In this document: piece after piece, positions 1-5,332 of the stretch
How the letters are laid out: each line of letters starts with the position of its first letter
How positions within the stretch are numbered: the first letter of the stretch is position 1
Assembly (NCBI GenBank): GCA_002336465.1
Contig: DDEP01000141.1
Coordinates: forward strand, 1-5,332
Reading direction: 5' to 3'
DNA from: Pedobacter sp. UBA1951
Lineage (GTDB): Bacteria; Bacteroidota; Bacteroidia; Sphingobacteriales; Sphingobacteriaceae
Length of the DNA stretch: 5,332 bases
The notes under the pieces: model-generated
Told to the model about the DNA's origin: nothing
Databases searched by the model: none
Seen by the model: the letters and a program-made list of their open reading frames with translations, nothing else
Position numbers and translations under genes: made by a program

Positions 1-356
1 GTTTTAGGATTATAAATAACTGGGTCCAATGGTAAATAATTATCATCACCCAATATATCTACATAAACTTTAAGAATAGAAGGGAAAGCCGGCAAACCAT
101 CTGCCGCAAGACTCAAACCAAAATCAGGATCTGTACCAGAAATGTCTGCTGCTGTTTTGTTTAATTCTGAAGTACTACCTCCGCCACCAACATTGCTAAA
201 AATCTGAAACCAGTTAGCTGTATCTGTTACCGGCGAGTTAATGCCAGATGTATTGAAATAATAATTTCCACCGGCATTAACTACTGTACCCACTCGCACT
301 TTTAAAAGCAGCGACCAGATCAATGATTTGTTTTTAATTTTTGGGTTCAGTTGCAT
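1..356 (-). CDS. Partial N-terminus of a putative phage appendage or tail-fibre-like protein
   Basis: The reading frame is open from an ATG at 356 to the left edge, giving 118 codons with no stop, so only the N-terminus is seen. It overlaps the portal gene by 23 bases, as expected for translationally coupled phage genes. The protein begins with a basic stretch (MQLNPKIKNK) and a short hydrophobic segment (SLIWSLLLKV, residues 11-20). Next comes a pattern common in phage fibre and carbohydrate-binding-like modules: GTVVNAGGNYYF (23-34), then NTSGINSPVTDTANWF (35-50), with regularly placed G, Y, N and W residues. A glycine run (GGGG, 57-60) acts like a hinge before a second segment rich in G, D and P (DISGTDPDFG, 71-80). 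In lambda the gene after the portal is a head protease; nothing here resembles one (no serine-protease motif), though the protein is incomplete. The hydrophobic N-terminal stretch is short and could be a helix, not a signal peptide. A GTG at 299 is a weaker alternative start. That it is coding is well supported; the function is inferred from pattern only. Confidence 0.68.
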   Translation of the reverse strand, partial: MQLNPKIKNKSLIWSLLLKVRVGTVVNAGGNYYFNTSGINSPVTDTANWFQIFSNVGGGGSTSELNKTAADISGTDPDFGLSLAADGLPAFPSILKVYVDILGDDNYLPLDPVIYNPK

Positions 357-1974
357 TTTGTCTTGGTGCTAGTTCTATTTCTTCTTTGTATTTATCTATG
401 TTCTCGAAGTAATCACCGTTACCTAATTGCTCAGTAGCATCTTCATAAGTGATTAATGGTAATTCACCTTTACTTTCGTCACCAAGCATAATTCGTAAGG
501 CATCTGCTTCTTTTTTAGGATCAATGTGTGGTATTTTCTGACCGATGAACCTACAGTTGGAATAAGCCTCTATCACATATCTATTTTGTTGCGAAAATGC
601 AGGTAAATAACCCATTGAACTTACTTTGTTTTTAAGGATGTGGATATGAAGCCAAACTGTATATATTTTTTTGTAGAAGTTTTTAGCATACTTATCCCGA
701 TATTGCTCTAAAATAAAGGCGAAACCATTAATAGCCGCCCTAGATGCTGAATAGTTAGAGTTGTATTGTTGTAATGCCACTTCTGGAGGTAAATCCATAC
801 TGGCACAGATTTGAACAAAAATAGCTTTAAAGAAAGTTTCGTAGTTAATTTCAGAAGTGCTTTCCAATGCCTTCAATTTACTATCAATTGGCATATTCCA
901 AACCAACTTATTTGTGGTAGCAGCAATTTGAGGAGCTAGTTTTGCACCAGTGGCATAACTACTTTCTAAAACTTCTTTGCCTTGATTTAACTTTAAATTT
1001 GCCATTAATGGATTTTCTCCATCAGAAAACCTGCTATGCTCTATAGAGTAAGGTATTTTGGCCCGTTCCTCTGCAGATGAAACCGATGCTTCCGTATAAC
1101 GGTCTAATTTTTTTACTTTTTCTAAAATTGCAGAAAGTTGCGAAACACCTCTAACATGGTCTATGCGATGCTTATCGCCATAAGTTAGCCAAGCCATGTT
1201 TAAACCAGTTGATTTACTTTTAGCTTCTACACGTTCGTATGTTGGTAAGATACCATCATTATCTACTTTAACATAAAAAGCTACATGTTGGCCCTTCTTG
1301 TTGATCTCTACACCGTGTTTGATTTTGTTACCACGTTGTTCGGCAGCTTCAATAAACCCCTGGCTAAGCAGAGGTGTTTGTACATGCTGACCATCTACCA
1401 CCTGAACGGTTAAGTTGTGATCATCATCAACCCTAAGGATTGTTAAACAATCACCACCTAAAAATGAAGTCTTTAGAACATCTTTTGCAATGTCATGTAA
1501 ATCTTGCTGACCTGCGTAATCAGACATAGTACTACCAGCATAGCTATGAAAGTAACTCTCTACATTATCACGAAATGGTTTCAAAGGTTCTTTAATTCCT
1601 TCACGGATAAGTACACCTTTGTTGGGTTCTGATCTAAGCTTTAATCCCGTACCAATTACCCATTTAAAGAATTTGCCTGTAACAGTCTTTACAGTGTCAT
1701 TGGTAAAATCAGCTTCGTATGCTCTAAGGCGTAAGGCTTGGTAATCTGGAAGCAGGTTAATTGGCTTACCTAATTCGCCATGAGATTTTTCGCCATTAAA
1801 AACATACGTGTTTACAATATAACTGCTTGAGGTTAGTTCTCCACCTAAAAAAGAGCTTGAGGTTTCTAGTTTTTGTTTTACGACAATATTATCTTGCATA
1901 TATTGTTGCAAGATATTTTCAACCGATGCTGCATCTATTAGCGGTTTACCAAACCAGTTACTCCAAAACGCCAT
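334..1974 (-). CDS. Phage portal protein, lambda gpB family
   Basis: The portal forms the dodecameric ring at one head vertex through which DNA enters and leaves, and docks the terminase. At 546 residues it is close to lambda gpB (533). Family hallmarks appear in order: an N-terminal helix region with DYQALRLRAYEADFTND (77-93) followed by VIGTGLKL (106-113), matching the LR.R....N...V.G.G.L pattern; a central GVEINKKGQHVAFYV (221-235), matching GVE.d..G..vaY.v; HRIDHVRGVSQLSAIL (269-284), matching the RGvs.l..vl segment; a helix with YTEASVSSAEERAKI (293-307); LPPEVALQQYNSNYSASRAA (395-414), matching the NYS.sRaA signature; and FIGQKIPHIDPKKEADA (476-492), matching G....iDP.KE..A. The C-terminal tail (525-546) is charged. 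The start ATG overlaps the stop of the preceding gpW-like gene by one base (TAATG), so translation is probably coupled; there is no Shine-Dalgarno sequence. No frameshift or missing segment is seen. Family assignment is secure. Confidence 0.95.
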   Translation of the reverse strand: MAFWSNWFGKPLIDAASVENILQQYMQDNIVVKQKLETSSSFLGGELTSSSYIVNTYVFNGEKSHGELGKPINLLPDYQALRLRAYEADFTNDTVKTVTGKFFKWVIGTGLKLRSEPNKGVLIREGIKEPLKPFRDNVESYFHSYAGSTMSDYAGQQDLHDIAKDVLKTSFLGGDCLTILRVDDDHNLTVQVVDGQHVQTPLLSQGFIEAAEQRGNKIKHGVEINKKGQHVAFYVKVDNDGILPTYERVEAKSKSTGLNMAWLTYGDKHRIDHVRGVSQLSAILEKVKKLDRYTEASVSSAEERAKIPYSIEHSRFSDGENPLMANLKLNQGKEVLESSYATGAKLAPQIAATTNKLVWNMPIDSKLKALESTSEINYETFFKAIFVQICASMDLPPEVALQQYNSNYSASRAAINGFAFILEQYRDKYAKNFYKKIYTVWLHIHILKNKVSSMGYLPAFSQQNRYVIEAYSNCRFIGQKIPHIDPKKEADALRIMLGDESKGELPLITYEDATEQLGNGDYFENIDKYKEEIELAPRQNATEPKN

Positions 1975-2273
1975 TATCTATAAAAAGTATTAGCATCACG
2001 GAGTTGCACCCCACGACCGTAAAGTTTGTTAATGTAAAGGTTTTTCATCCTCTCTAATGATTTAATGCCGGCTTCTATATCAGCAACACTTCTATATCCA
2101 GTTTTAATCTTTACTTGTCCATCATCTAACTCATATGTACTGATATTAGCACCAACGCCATCAACGGCTTCACTTATTGAAAGTATGGACTTATCAATCA
2201 AGGCATCTATAGCCCTAATTCTGTCGGCTAAAACTAATTTACTCTCTAAATATACAGTAATGGTACACTCCAT
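1974..2273 (-). CDS. gpW-like head-tail joining protein (probable)
   Basis: This 99-residue protein lies between the large terminase and portal genes, exactly where lambda carries W. gpW binds the portal-bearing head after packaging, stabilises the DNA and provides the site for gpFII. The C-terminal half resembles gpW: a short beta-like segment DDGQVKIKTGYRS (50-62), then a helix VADIEAGIKSLERMKNLYIN (63-82), then a basic polar tail (KLYGRGVQLRDANTFYR). Lambda gpW has the same layout, with a DGR..F...S..DL...I..LE stretch. The protein is about 30 residues longer than gpW (68), mostly because of an N-terminal part with a predicted helix (ADRIRAIDALIDKSILSISEAV, from about residue 16). The start is the first in-frame ATG after the gap; no Shine-Dalgarno is visible, and a terminator-like hairpin ends 9 bases upstream. 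Its stop overlaps the portal start (TAATG). The assignment rests on position and a short motif, so another small connector or adaptor remains possible. Confidence 0.72.
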   Translation of the reverse strand: MECTITVYLESKLVLADRIRAIDALIDKSILSISEAVDGVGANISTYELDDGQVKIKTGYRSVADIEAGIKSLERMKNLYINKLYGRGVQLRDANTFYR

Positions 2274-2288
2274 GTTAAAGGGAAAAAA

Positions 2289-2315
2289 CTGGCACGTACT
2301 TTATGCACGTACCAG
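2289..2315 (-). terminator. Intrinsic-terminator-like hairpin between terL and the gpW-like gene
   Basis: Read as minus-strand RNA, CUGGUACGUGC pairs fully with GUACGUGCCAG around the 5-base loop AUAAA, giving 11 pairs including two G-U wobbles. It is followed at once by six U residues (2288-2283). This is the classical layout of a rho-independent terminator. On the plus strand the two wobbles become A-C mismatches and no U-tract follows, so the structure works only in the direction of the phage genes. It ends 9 bases before the gpW-like ATG, leaving no room for a promoter after it. It would therefore be read through, regulated, or act as a structure in the 5' leader of the gpW-like gene. Confidence 0.7.
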
Positions 2316-2354
2316 CTAAACCAAGCTTAAACCTAATGGAAAGAAATATACATC

Positions 2355-2386
2355 TTTATTTCATATTTTTCATAAAATGAAATAAA
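2355..2386. repeat. AT-rich inverted repeat just after the large terminase gene
   Basis: TTTATTTCAT (2355-2364) and ATGAAATAAA (2377-2386) form a perfect 10-base inverted repeat with a 12-base spacer, which itself contains another TTTTCAT. It starts 5 bases past the end of the terminase stop codon. The stem has only one G-C pair, and neither direction has a U-run after it (minus-strand RNA continues GAUGU, plus-strand RNA continues with A), so it is a poor terminator. It could be a protein-binding palindrome, an mRNA 3'-end structure, or chance in AT-rich DNA. Confidence 0.5.
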
Positions 2387-2391
2387 AAAAA

Positions 2392-4461
2392 TTATCCTGT
2401 AATCATAAGTACAAATTCTTCCCATGTAATACTCCTTAGTTTTGGATCTGATTGTTTAACGATATCTAGGTAAATAAGTGGGGCAGCAAGATTATAAATT
2501 CTTACATCCCAAAAGTGATTTAAGCTTTGGTTATTTTTTTTCTCCCAACGGTATCCAACGACTTCATTGTTTTTTCTAATTTCATTTCTTCGCTCACCTT
2601 CATAGTGTATAAAATAACTTTTCATGTTATACTTACCGTTTGCAGGTTGAGGAAAATTCATAAATCCAGATGGTTGTGAACCATCATCTCCCATACGAAG
2701 TTTCATGTATTGAGCTAATTCATCCTTGACCTGATTTACTTCTACATTATATAAATGTTTTGGGTGTTCTTGACTTCGTTTTATTGGGGATTTGTCAGTT
2801 ATTATTTTTCTGTAGTCAGCTTCTTCTCGGCCCTTAACCCCAAAAATCATGATGTTTTCAGCATAAAGTTTTTTGATGAACTGCATCGCTAACTTTTCAC
2901 CAAACCCTGTATCTACAACCGTAATATCAATAAGTCGTTTTTCGCTGCTGTTGCTTTCGAGTACATATGATTTAGTTATGATTTCTTCGAAAAACGGCCA
3001 AACTGAAAAAGTCATTCCTGGGTTTAGTGTATATTTATCTCTATTATGGTCGTTTTCTCTTTCTACTTTGCTTTTATCTCTCAAACGCTTGAAAGTACCA
3101 ATAGAGCCATGGTCAACTGAATACGTTGCACCAGAGCTGCTATGTGCTAATATCTCCCAATCCAAACGAACATCTTCATTGTCCTTTTCCATAATGCCAT
3201 TGATGTCACAGGCCAAGGTAAGCATTATAATAGAACCATTTCCGTCTTTTTCACAAGTGCTATCGGGTACAACACCTAGAACATAGTCTCTTGTATTCTC
3301 CATCAATTCATTAACCCTCGGAGTTTCTCCAACATCTGCAAACGGCAATCCTAAACGGAGATTATAGAATACCTTTAATAGTAATACATTTTGCCTATCT
3401 CCTGGAGGATTGGCGGCCAACCACTCTTCAACCAGTATCAACCATCCATCAAAACCTGGTGGATTATAAATTGAATTTTTTTGAAAAGATCTGTGGTTCC
3501 TTTCAATAGGTACTTTAACAGTAGCAATCCATTTGCCTAATAAATTTAGATCGTACTTTTGTTTTTCTAGAATCACACCTTTACAACACGGCGTAATATA
3601 TCTAATACTTTCAGGTATTAATTTTTTTTCATTGTCTAAATCATAGATCACACCAGATTTAGAACCATCTTCATGTTTTATAAGCCACTCAACAGGAAAA
3701 TAAGTGCCACAATATGGACAAGGCCAGTTCCATTTCTCCTGAGTTCCTAACAAATACTCTTTATAAGTATTGCTTGTCTGTGTAACGGTTGGTGTAGATA
3801 TTAAGAACATCTTTGCCTTTTCTCCATAGCTGTTTTGACGGGTTTTCATTACCATTTTTGGCGAACCTTCTTTTCCTATTTCAGTAGGTGATGTATCATA
3901 ATCATCACCGAAAATAAATTTTGCAGAAAACATCCTAAATGTATTGGCACTATGAGTACTTGCGCTTGTCATGGTACCGCCGGCAAATTCTTTTTTCTTG
4001 GATGTATCACCAGTTCTGTTATTTGATCTTTTAATAACATTTGGCCTAATTAAATGGCTAAGGTTGGAGCTTCTTATTACAGGATCTATCCTTTCCTCTA
4101 CTGTTTTTACGGCCAATTGAAGATCAGATGCAGTAAATAGTATACTGTCTGGAATTTCTGAAATAATATAGCAAATGCCACCAACTACAAGTGCCGTGGT
4201 AAATCCACTTTGGCCATCTTTAATAATCGATACAATACGAGTTATGTCGGTAGGGTGCAATATGTTTACGATTTCTCTCATATACGGAGTGAAATCGAAA
4301 CTATAAAGACCTGGTCTAACAGAAGTTGATGCAGGGATATAGATATTTTTCTCTATCCAATCTGCCGGGAGAGGCTTAACTAAGTTAAAACCAAAAATAT
4401 CTGCATTTATAGACTTCAAGGCAGAAATCCTTGCTTTATTTATCTTATCAAAATCTATCAT
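2392..4461 (-). CDS. terL: Phage terminase large subunit, GpA family
   Basis: This is the packaging motor and nuclease: it cuts concatemeric phage DNA and uses ATP to push it through the portal. It has 689 residues (lambda gpA has 641). The N-terminal ATPase domain has a variant P-loop, KDGQSGFTT (81-89), aligning with lambda's KSARVGYSK; a Walker B-like strand FIFGDDYD (182-189); and the coupling motif ISTPT (221-225). CPYCG (248-252) and PCC (291-293) could form a zinc site between the domains. The C-terminal RNase H-like nuclease shows three acidic positions in the expected contexts: D419 in ACDIN (family usually GVDvQ), D517 in VVDTGFG, and D652 in LNHFWDVRIYNLAA (family NH.lD...Y..AA), with the companion VKG (542-544). 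The chain is intact. Its ATG overlaps the stop of the small terminase gene (ATGA), so the two are probably translationally coupled. The Walker B acidic pair is DD where many relatives have DE. Family assignment is secure. Confidence 0.95.
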   Translation of the reverse strand: MIDFDKINKARISALKSINADIFGFNLVKPLPADWIEKNIYIPASTSVRPGLYSFDFTPYMREIVNILHPTDITRIVSIIKDGQSGFTTALVVGGICYIISEIPDSILFTASDLQLAVKTVEERIDPVIRSSNLSHLIRPNVIKRSNNRTGDTSKKKEFAGGTMTSASTHSANTFRMFSAKFIFGDDYDTSPTEIGKEGSPKMVMKTRQNSYGEKAKMFLISTPTVTQTSNTYKEYLLGTQEKWNWPCPYCGTYFPVEWLIKHEDGSKSGVIYDLDNEKKLIPESIRYITPCCKGVILEKQKYDLNLLGKWIATVKVPIERNHRSFQKNSIYNPPGFDGWLILVEEWLAANPPGDRQNVLLLKVFYNLRLGLPFADVGETPRVNELMENTRDYVLGVVPDSTCEKDGNGSIIMLTLACDINGIMEKDNEDVRLDWEILAHSSSGATYSVDHGSIGTFKRLRDKSKVERENDHNRDKYTLNPGMTFSVWPFFEEIITKSYVLESNSSEKRLIDITVVDTGFGEKLAMQFIKKLYAENIMIFGVKGREEADYRKIITDKSPIKRSQEHPKHLYNVEVNQVKDELAQYMKLRMGDDGSQPSGFMNFPQPANGKYNMKSYFIHYEGERRNEIRKNNEVVGYRWEKKNNQSLNHFWDVRIYNLAAPLIYLDIVKQSDPKLRSITWEEFVLMITG

Positions 4462-5162
4462 AAAATTTTGGTAGATGAATGTTGGCTAAAATCATTCATG
4501 ATGTTTTCTAAATCTTTATCAACATCTGAACCAGCTCTCTGAATAGCTACACTTAATTGTTTCTTTCCATCTTCGACAATTCTACTGTACATCGACATAT
4601 CTCCATTAGACATTATTTGGCAATACACGTTGGCTATGTTTTCAATAGCATTATCAATGTTTGAAAATATAAACCGTGCTTGACTACGCAAAAGAGATGC
4701 AGCTATATCAATAGGTATGAGCTTGCCTGCTGCTTTATCTAAAAGAATCTGTTCTTTCTGTATTTTTAATTCAACAAGTTCTGTATCCTTTTTTAGCTTA
4801 ACAATATAGGGATCTTCTGGATTAAATGAAGTTCCCTGCTTACCCATTTGAGCAATATATTTGCTTGCAAAATATTTATCTGAATCGGTTTGTTCATCTT
4901 GCCCGTCATTATCTTCATCATCGGCTGAAATATTTCTCCTTGGATTTGGTATAATATGACTGACTATTTCTGCAGCTTCTTTTTTAGCCTTGTTTATTCC
5001 TTGCCTGTTTTTTTTATACTGGAGGTTAACCAGATTATCCGTGTCTATCTTTTTACCATCCGCATCATGCAATACCACCTTGCGCCGGTTGATGTAAACG
5101 TTTAGTGTTTTAACGTCATCACCGCACATCTCTGCAAATTCCTTACGAGATACGATAGCCAT
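4458..5162 (-). CDS. terS: Phage terminase small subunit, Nu1-like (probable)
   Basis: This is a DNA-recognition subunit that would bind the packaging site and deliver the large terminase to it. At 234 residues it is longer than lambda Nu1 (181). The N-terminus (about 4-48) looks like a Nu1-type winged helix-turn-helix: KEFAEMCG, then VKTLNVYINRRKVV, then a wing-like DGKKIDTDN. In Nu1 the corresponding start is a KKQLADIFG-type helix. A basic segment (50-62) and a very acidic linker (DDEDNDGQDE, 81-90) follow. A charged amphipathic helix, KLKKDTELVELKIQKEQILL (122-141), then leads into AAGKLIPIDIA (144-154), resembling the Nu1 segment that precedes its gpA-interacting C-terminal part. The C-terminal half is helical and probably oligomerises or contacts TerL. 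It is the first gene of the visible operon, with repeats in the region upstream, and overlaps terL by 4 bases. The ATG at 5162 is followed directly by the HTH, supporting this start; upstream DNA is A-rich with no Shine-Dalgarno. Sequence similarity is weak, so the call leans on domain layout and position. Confidence 0.85.
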   Translation of the reverse strand: MAIVSRKEFAEMCGDDVKTLNVYINRRKVVLHDADGKKIDTDNLVNLQYKKNRQGINKAKKEAAEIVSHIIPNPRRNISADDEDNDGQDEQTDSDKYFASKYIAQMGKQGTSFNPEDPYIVKLKKDTELVELKIQKEQILLDKAAGKLIPIDIAASLLRSQARFIFSNIDNAIENIANVYCQIMSNGDMSMYSRIVEDGKKQLSVAIQRAGSDVDKDLENIMNDFSQHSSTKIL

Positions 5163-5172
5163 GTTTTTTAAC

Positions 5173-5199
5173 TTGTTATATTTTTGCTATTTATAACAA
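5173..5199. repeat. Inverted repeat upstream of the small terminase start
   Basis: TTGTTATA (5173-5180) and TATAACAA (5192-5199) are perfect 8-base inverted copies with an 11-base spacer. The repeat begins about 10 bases upstream of the terS ATG. The half-site TATAACAA is the same word found twice more at 5244-5251 and 5265-5272, which argues for a shared binding site over a simple hairpin. As an RNA stem it would be weak (two G-C... one G/C pair per arm) and is not followed by a U-run of terminator type. Confidence 0.55.
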
Positions 5200-5240
5200 A
5201 AACCCTTCTGAATTGGTCGAAAACGGAATATACATCTATT

Positions 5241-5283
5241 TTATATAACAATGAAATTTTTTTATATAACAATTTATATAACA
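5241..5283. repeat. Three direct repeats of TTATATAACA
   Basis: The 10-base word TTATATAACA occurs exactly at 5241-5250, 5262-5271 and 5274-5283. Start-to-start spacings are 21 and 12 bases, close to two and one turns of the DNA helix, so bound proteins would sit on roughly the same face. The first two copies continue with A (TATAACAA), matching the inverted-repeat half-sites nearer to terS. Possible roles are an operator for a phage regulator or recognition sites for the small terminase. The repeats are seen directly; their role is inferred. Confidence 0.8.
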
Positions 5284-5310
5284 TACTTAAAAAAACTGAG
5301 GCTACTTAAA
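5284..5310. repeat. Direct repeat pair TACTTAAA
   Basis: TACTTAAA occurs at 5284-5291 and 5303-5310, 19 bases apart, directly beside the TTATATAACA cluster. The word is short and AT-rich, so chance is a real possibility. The first copy runs into seven A residues (5289-5295), which read as a U-tract on the minus strand, but I find no stable stem just before it. Confidence 0.4.
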
Positions 5311-5332
5311 TGGCGGAATGCGCAACGTATTG

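Larger units (their letters stand above)
5163..5332 (-). promoter_or_regulatory. Leader region of the packaging operon (candidate promoter/operator or packaging site)
   Basis: No convincing gene is visible in these 170 bases. The region is strongly AT-rich near the terS start and carries five TATAACA copies plus a TACTTAAA pair. TTGTTA and TATAAAAT elements can be read on the minus strand around 5271 and 5245, with spacing longer than a standard sigma-70 promoter. No clear match to the Bacteroidota TAnnTTTG -7 element was found, so no exact promoter is called. In lambda the packaging site cos lies just upstream of Nu1, so a packaging site here is also possible. Minus-strand frames entering from the right edge stop at 5306-5308 (TAA) and 5302-5304 (TAG), so the tail of an upstream gene could occupy the last ~25 bases. 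Confidence 0.4.

Noticed and set aside
1890..1915. Inverted repeat TATCTTGCA / TGCAAGATA with an 8-base spacer
   Set aside because: The 9-base stem falls within codons about 20-28 of the portal gene and is formed partly by consecutive Gln codons; no U-tract or partner element suggests a function.
1827..2057. Plus-strand open frame of 76 codons
   Set aside because: It lies antisense across the portal start and the gpW-like gene, both well supported, and its protein has no recognisable features.
2065..2319. Plus-strand open frame of 84 codons
   Set aside because: It is the antisense of the gpW-like gene and runs into the terminator-like hairpin; low-complexity S/L/T-rich translation is typical of a shadow frame.
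2310..2360. Bacteroidota-type promoter (TAnnTTTG) in the terL to gpW-like gap
   Set aside because: TAGGTTTA and TAAGCTTG each miss the -7 consensus by one base, but neither has a TTG -33 element at the proper distance.
2873..3286. Plus-strand open frame of 137 codons
   Set aside because: It is entirely antisense to the nuclease half of the large terminase, where conserved motifs fix the real frame; its S/L-rich translation has no family signature.
5310..5332. Possible divergent plus-strand gene starting with ATG at 5310
   Set aside because: Only seven codons are visible before the window ends, and no promoter or ribosome-binding evidence supports it.
5302..5332. C-terminal end of an upstream minus-strand gene
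   Set aside because: Frames entering from the right edge stop at 5306 or 5302, but eight or nine codons are too few to choose a frame or call a gene.
1..5332. tRNA, CRISPR array, insertion sequence, integrase or defence genes
   Set aside because: None is seen: nearly all of the window is filled by the five phage genes, and the two gaps hold only short repeats and hairpins.

Overview
The window is the DNA-packaging and portal module of a tailed phage or prophage. All five genes lie on the minus strand and are read from high to low coordinates. Gene order and family signatures match the start of the lambda late operon (Nu1-A-W-B): a Nu1-like small terminase (4458-5162), a GpA-type large terminase (2392-4461), a small gpW-like head-tail joining protein (1974-2273) and a lambda-type portal (334-1974). 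A fifth gene starts at 356, inside the end of the portal gene, and runs off the left edge of the window. It looks like a tail-fibre or appendage protein, not the capsid protease that follows the portal in lambda.

The host is most likely a member of the Bacteroidota. The DNA is AT-rich, none of the five start codons has a Shine-Dalgarno sequence, and the regions before the starts are A/T-rich; this combination is typical of that phylum and its phages. It is an inference from composition and signals. No host gene, integrase or attachment site is visible, so an integrated prophage and a free phage cannot be told apart here.

The genes are packed tightly. The small and large terminase genes share a 4-base ATGA overlap, the gpW-like and portal genes share one base (TAATG), and the portal gene overlaps the next gene by 23 bases. 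The only two gaps both carry structure. The 118-base gap between the large terminase and gpW-like genes holds an AT-rich inverted repeat just after the terminase stop, then a strong hairpin followed by six U residues that ends 9 bases before the gpW-like ATG. That hairpin is a candidate intrinsic terminator or attenuator dividing packaging genes from head-joining genes. The 170-base region upstream of the small terminase holds five copies of TATAACA (four direct, one inverted) and a TACTTAAA pair, and is a candidate promoter/operator or packaging-initiation site.

In the expected scheme the small terminase recognises the packaging site, the large terminase cuts the concatemer and drives DNA through the portal dodecamer, and the gpW-like protein then joins the filled head to the tail. 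I see no defence system, mobile element, CRISPR array, tRNA or new multi-gene system. The points worth following up are regulatory (the terminator-like hairpin and the TATAACA cluster) and architectural (the unusual gene after the portal).
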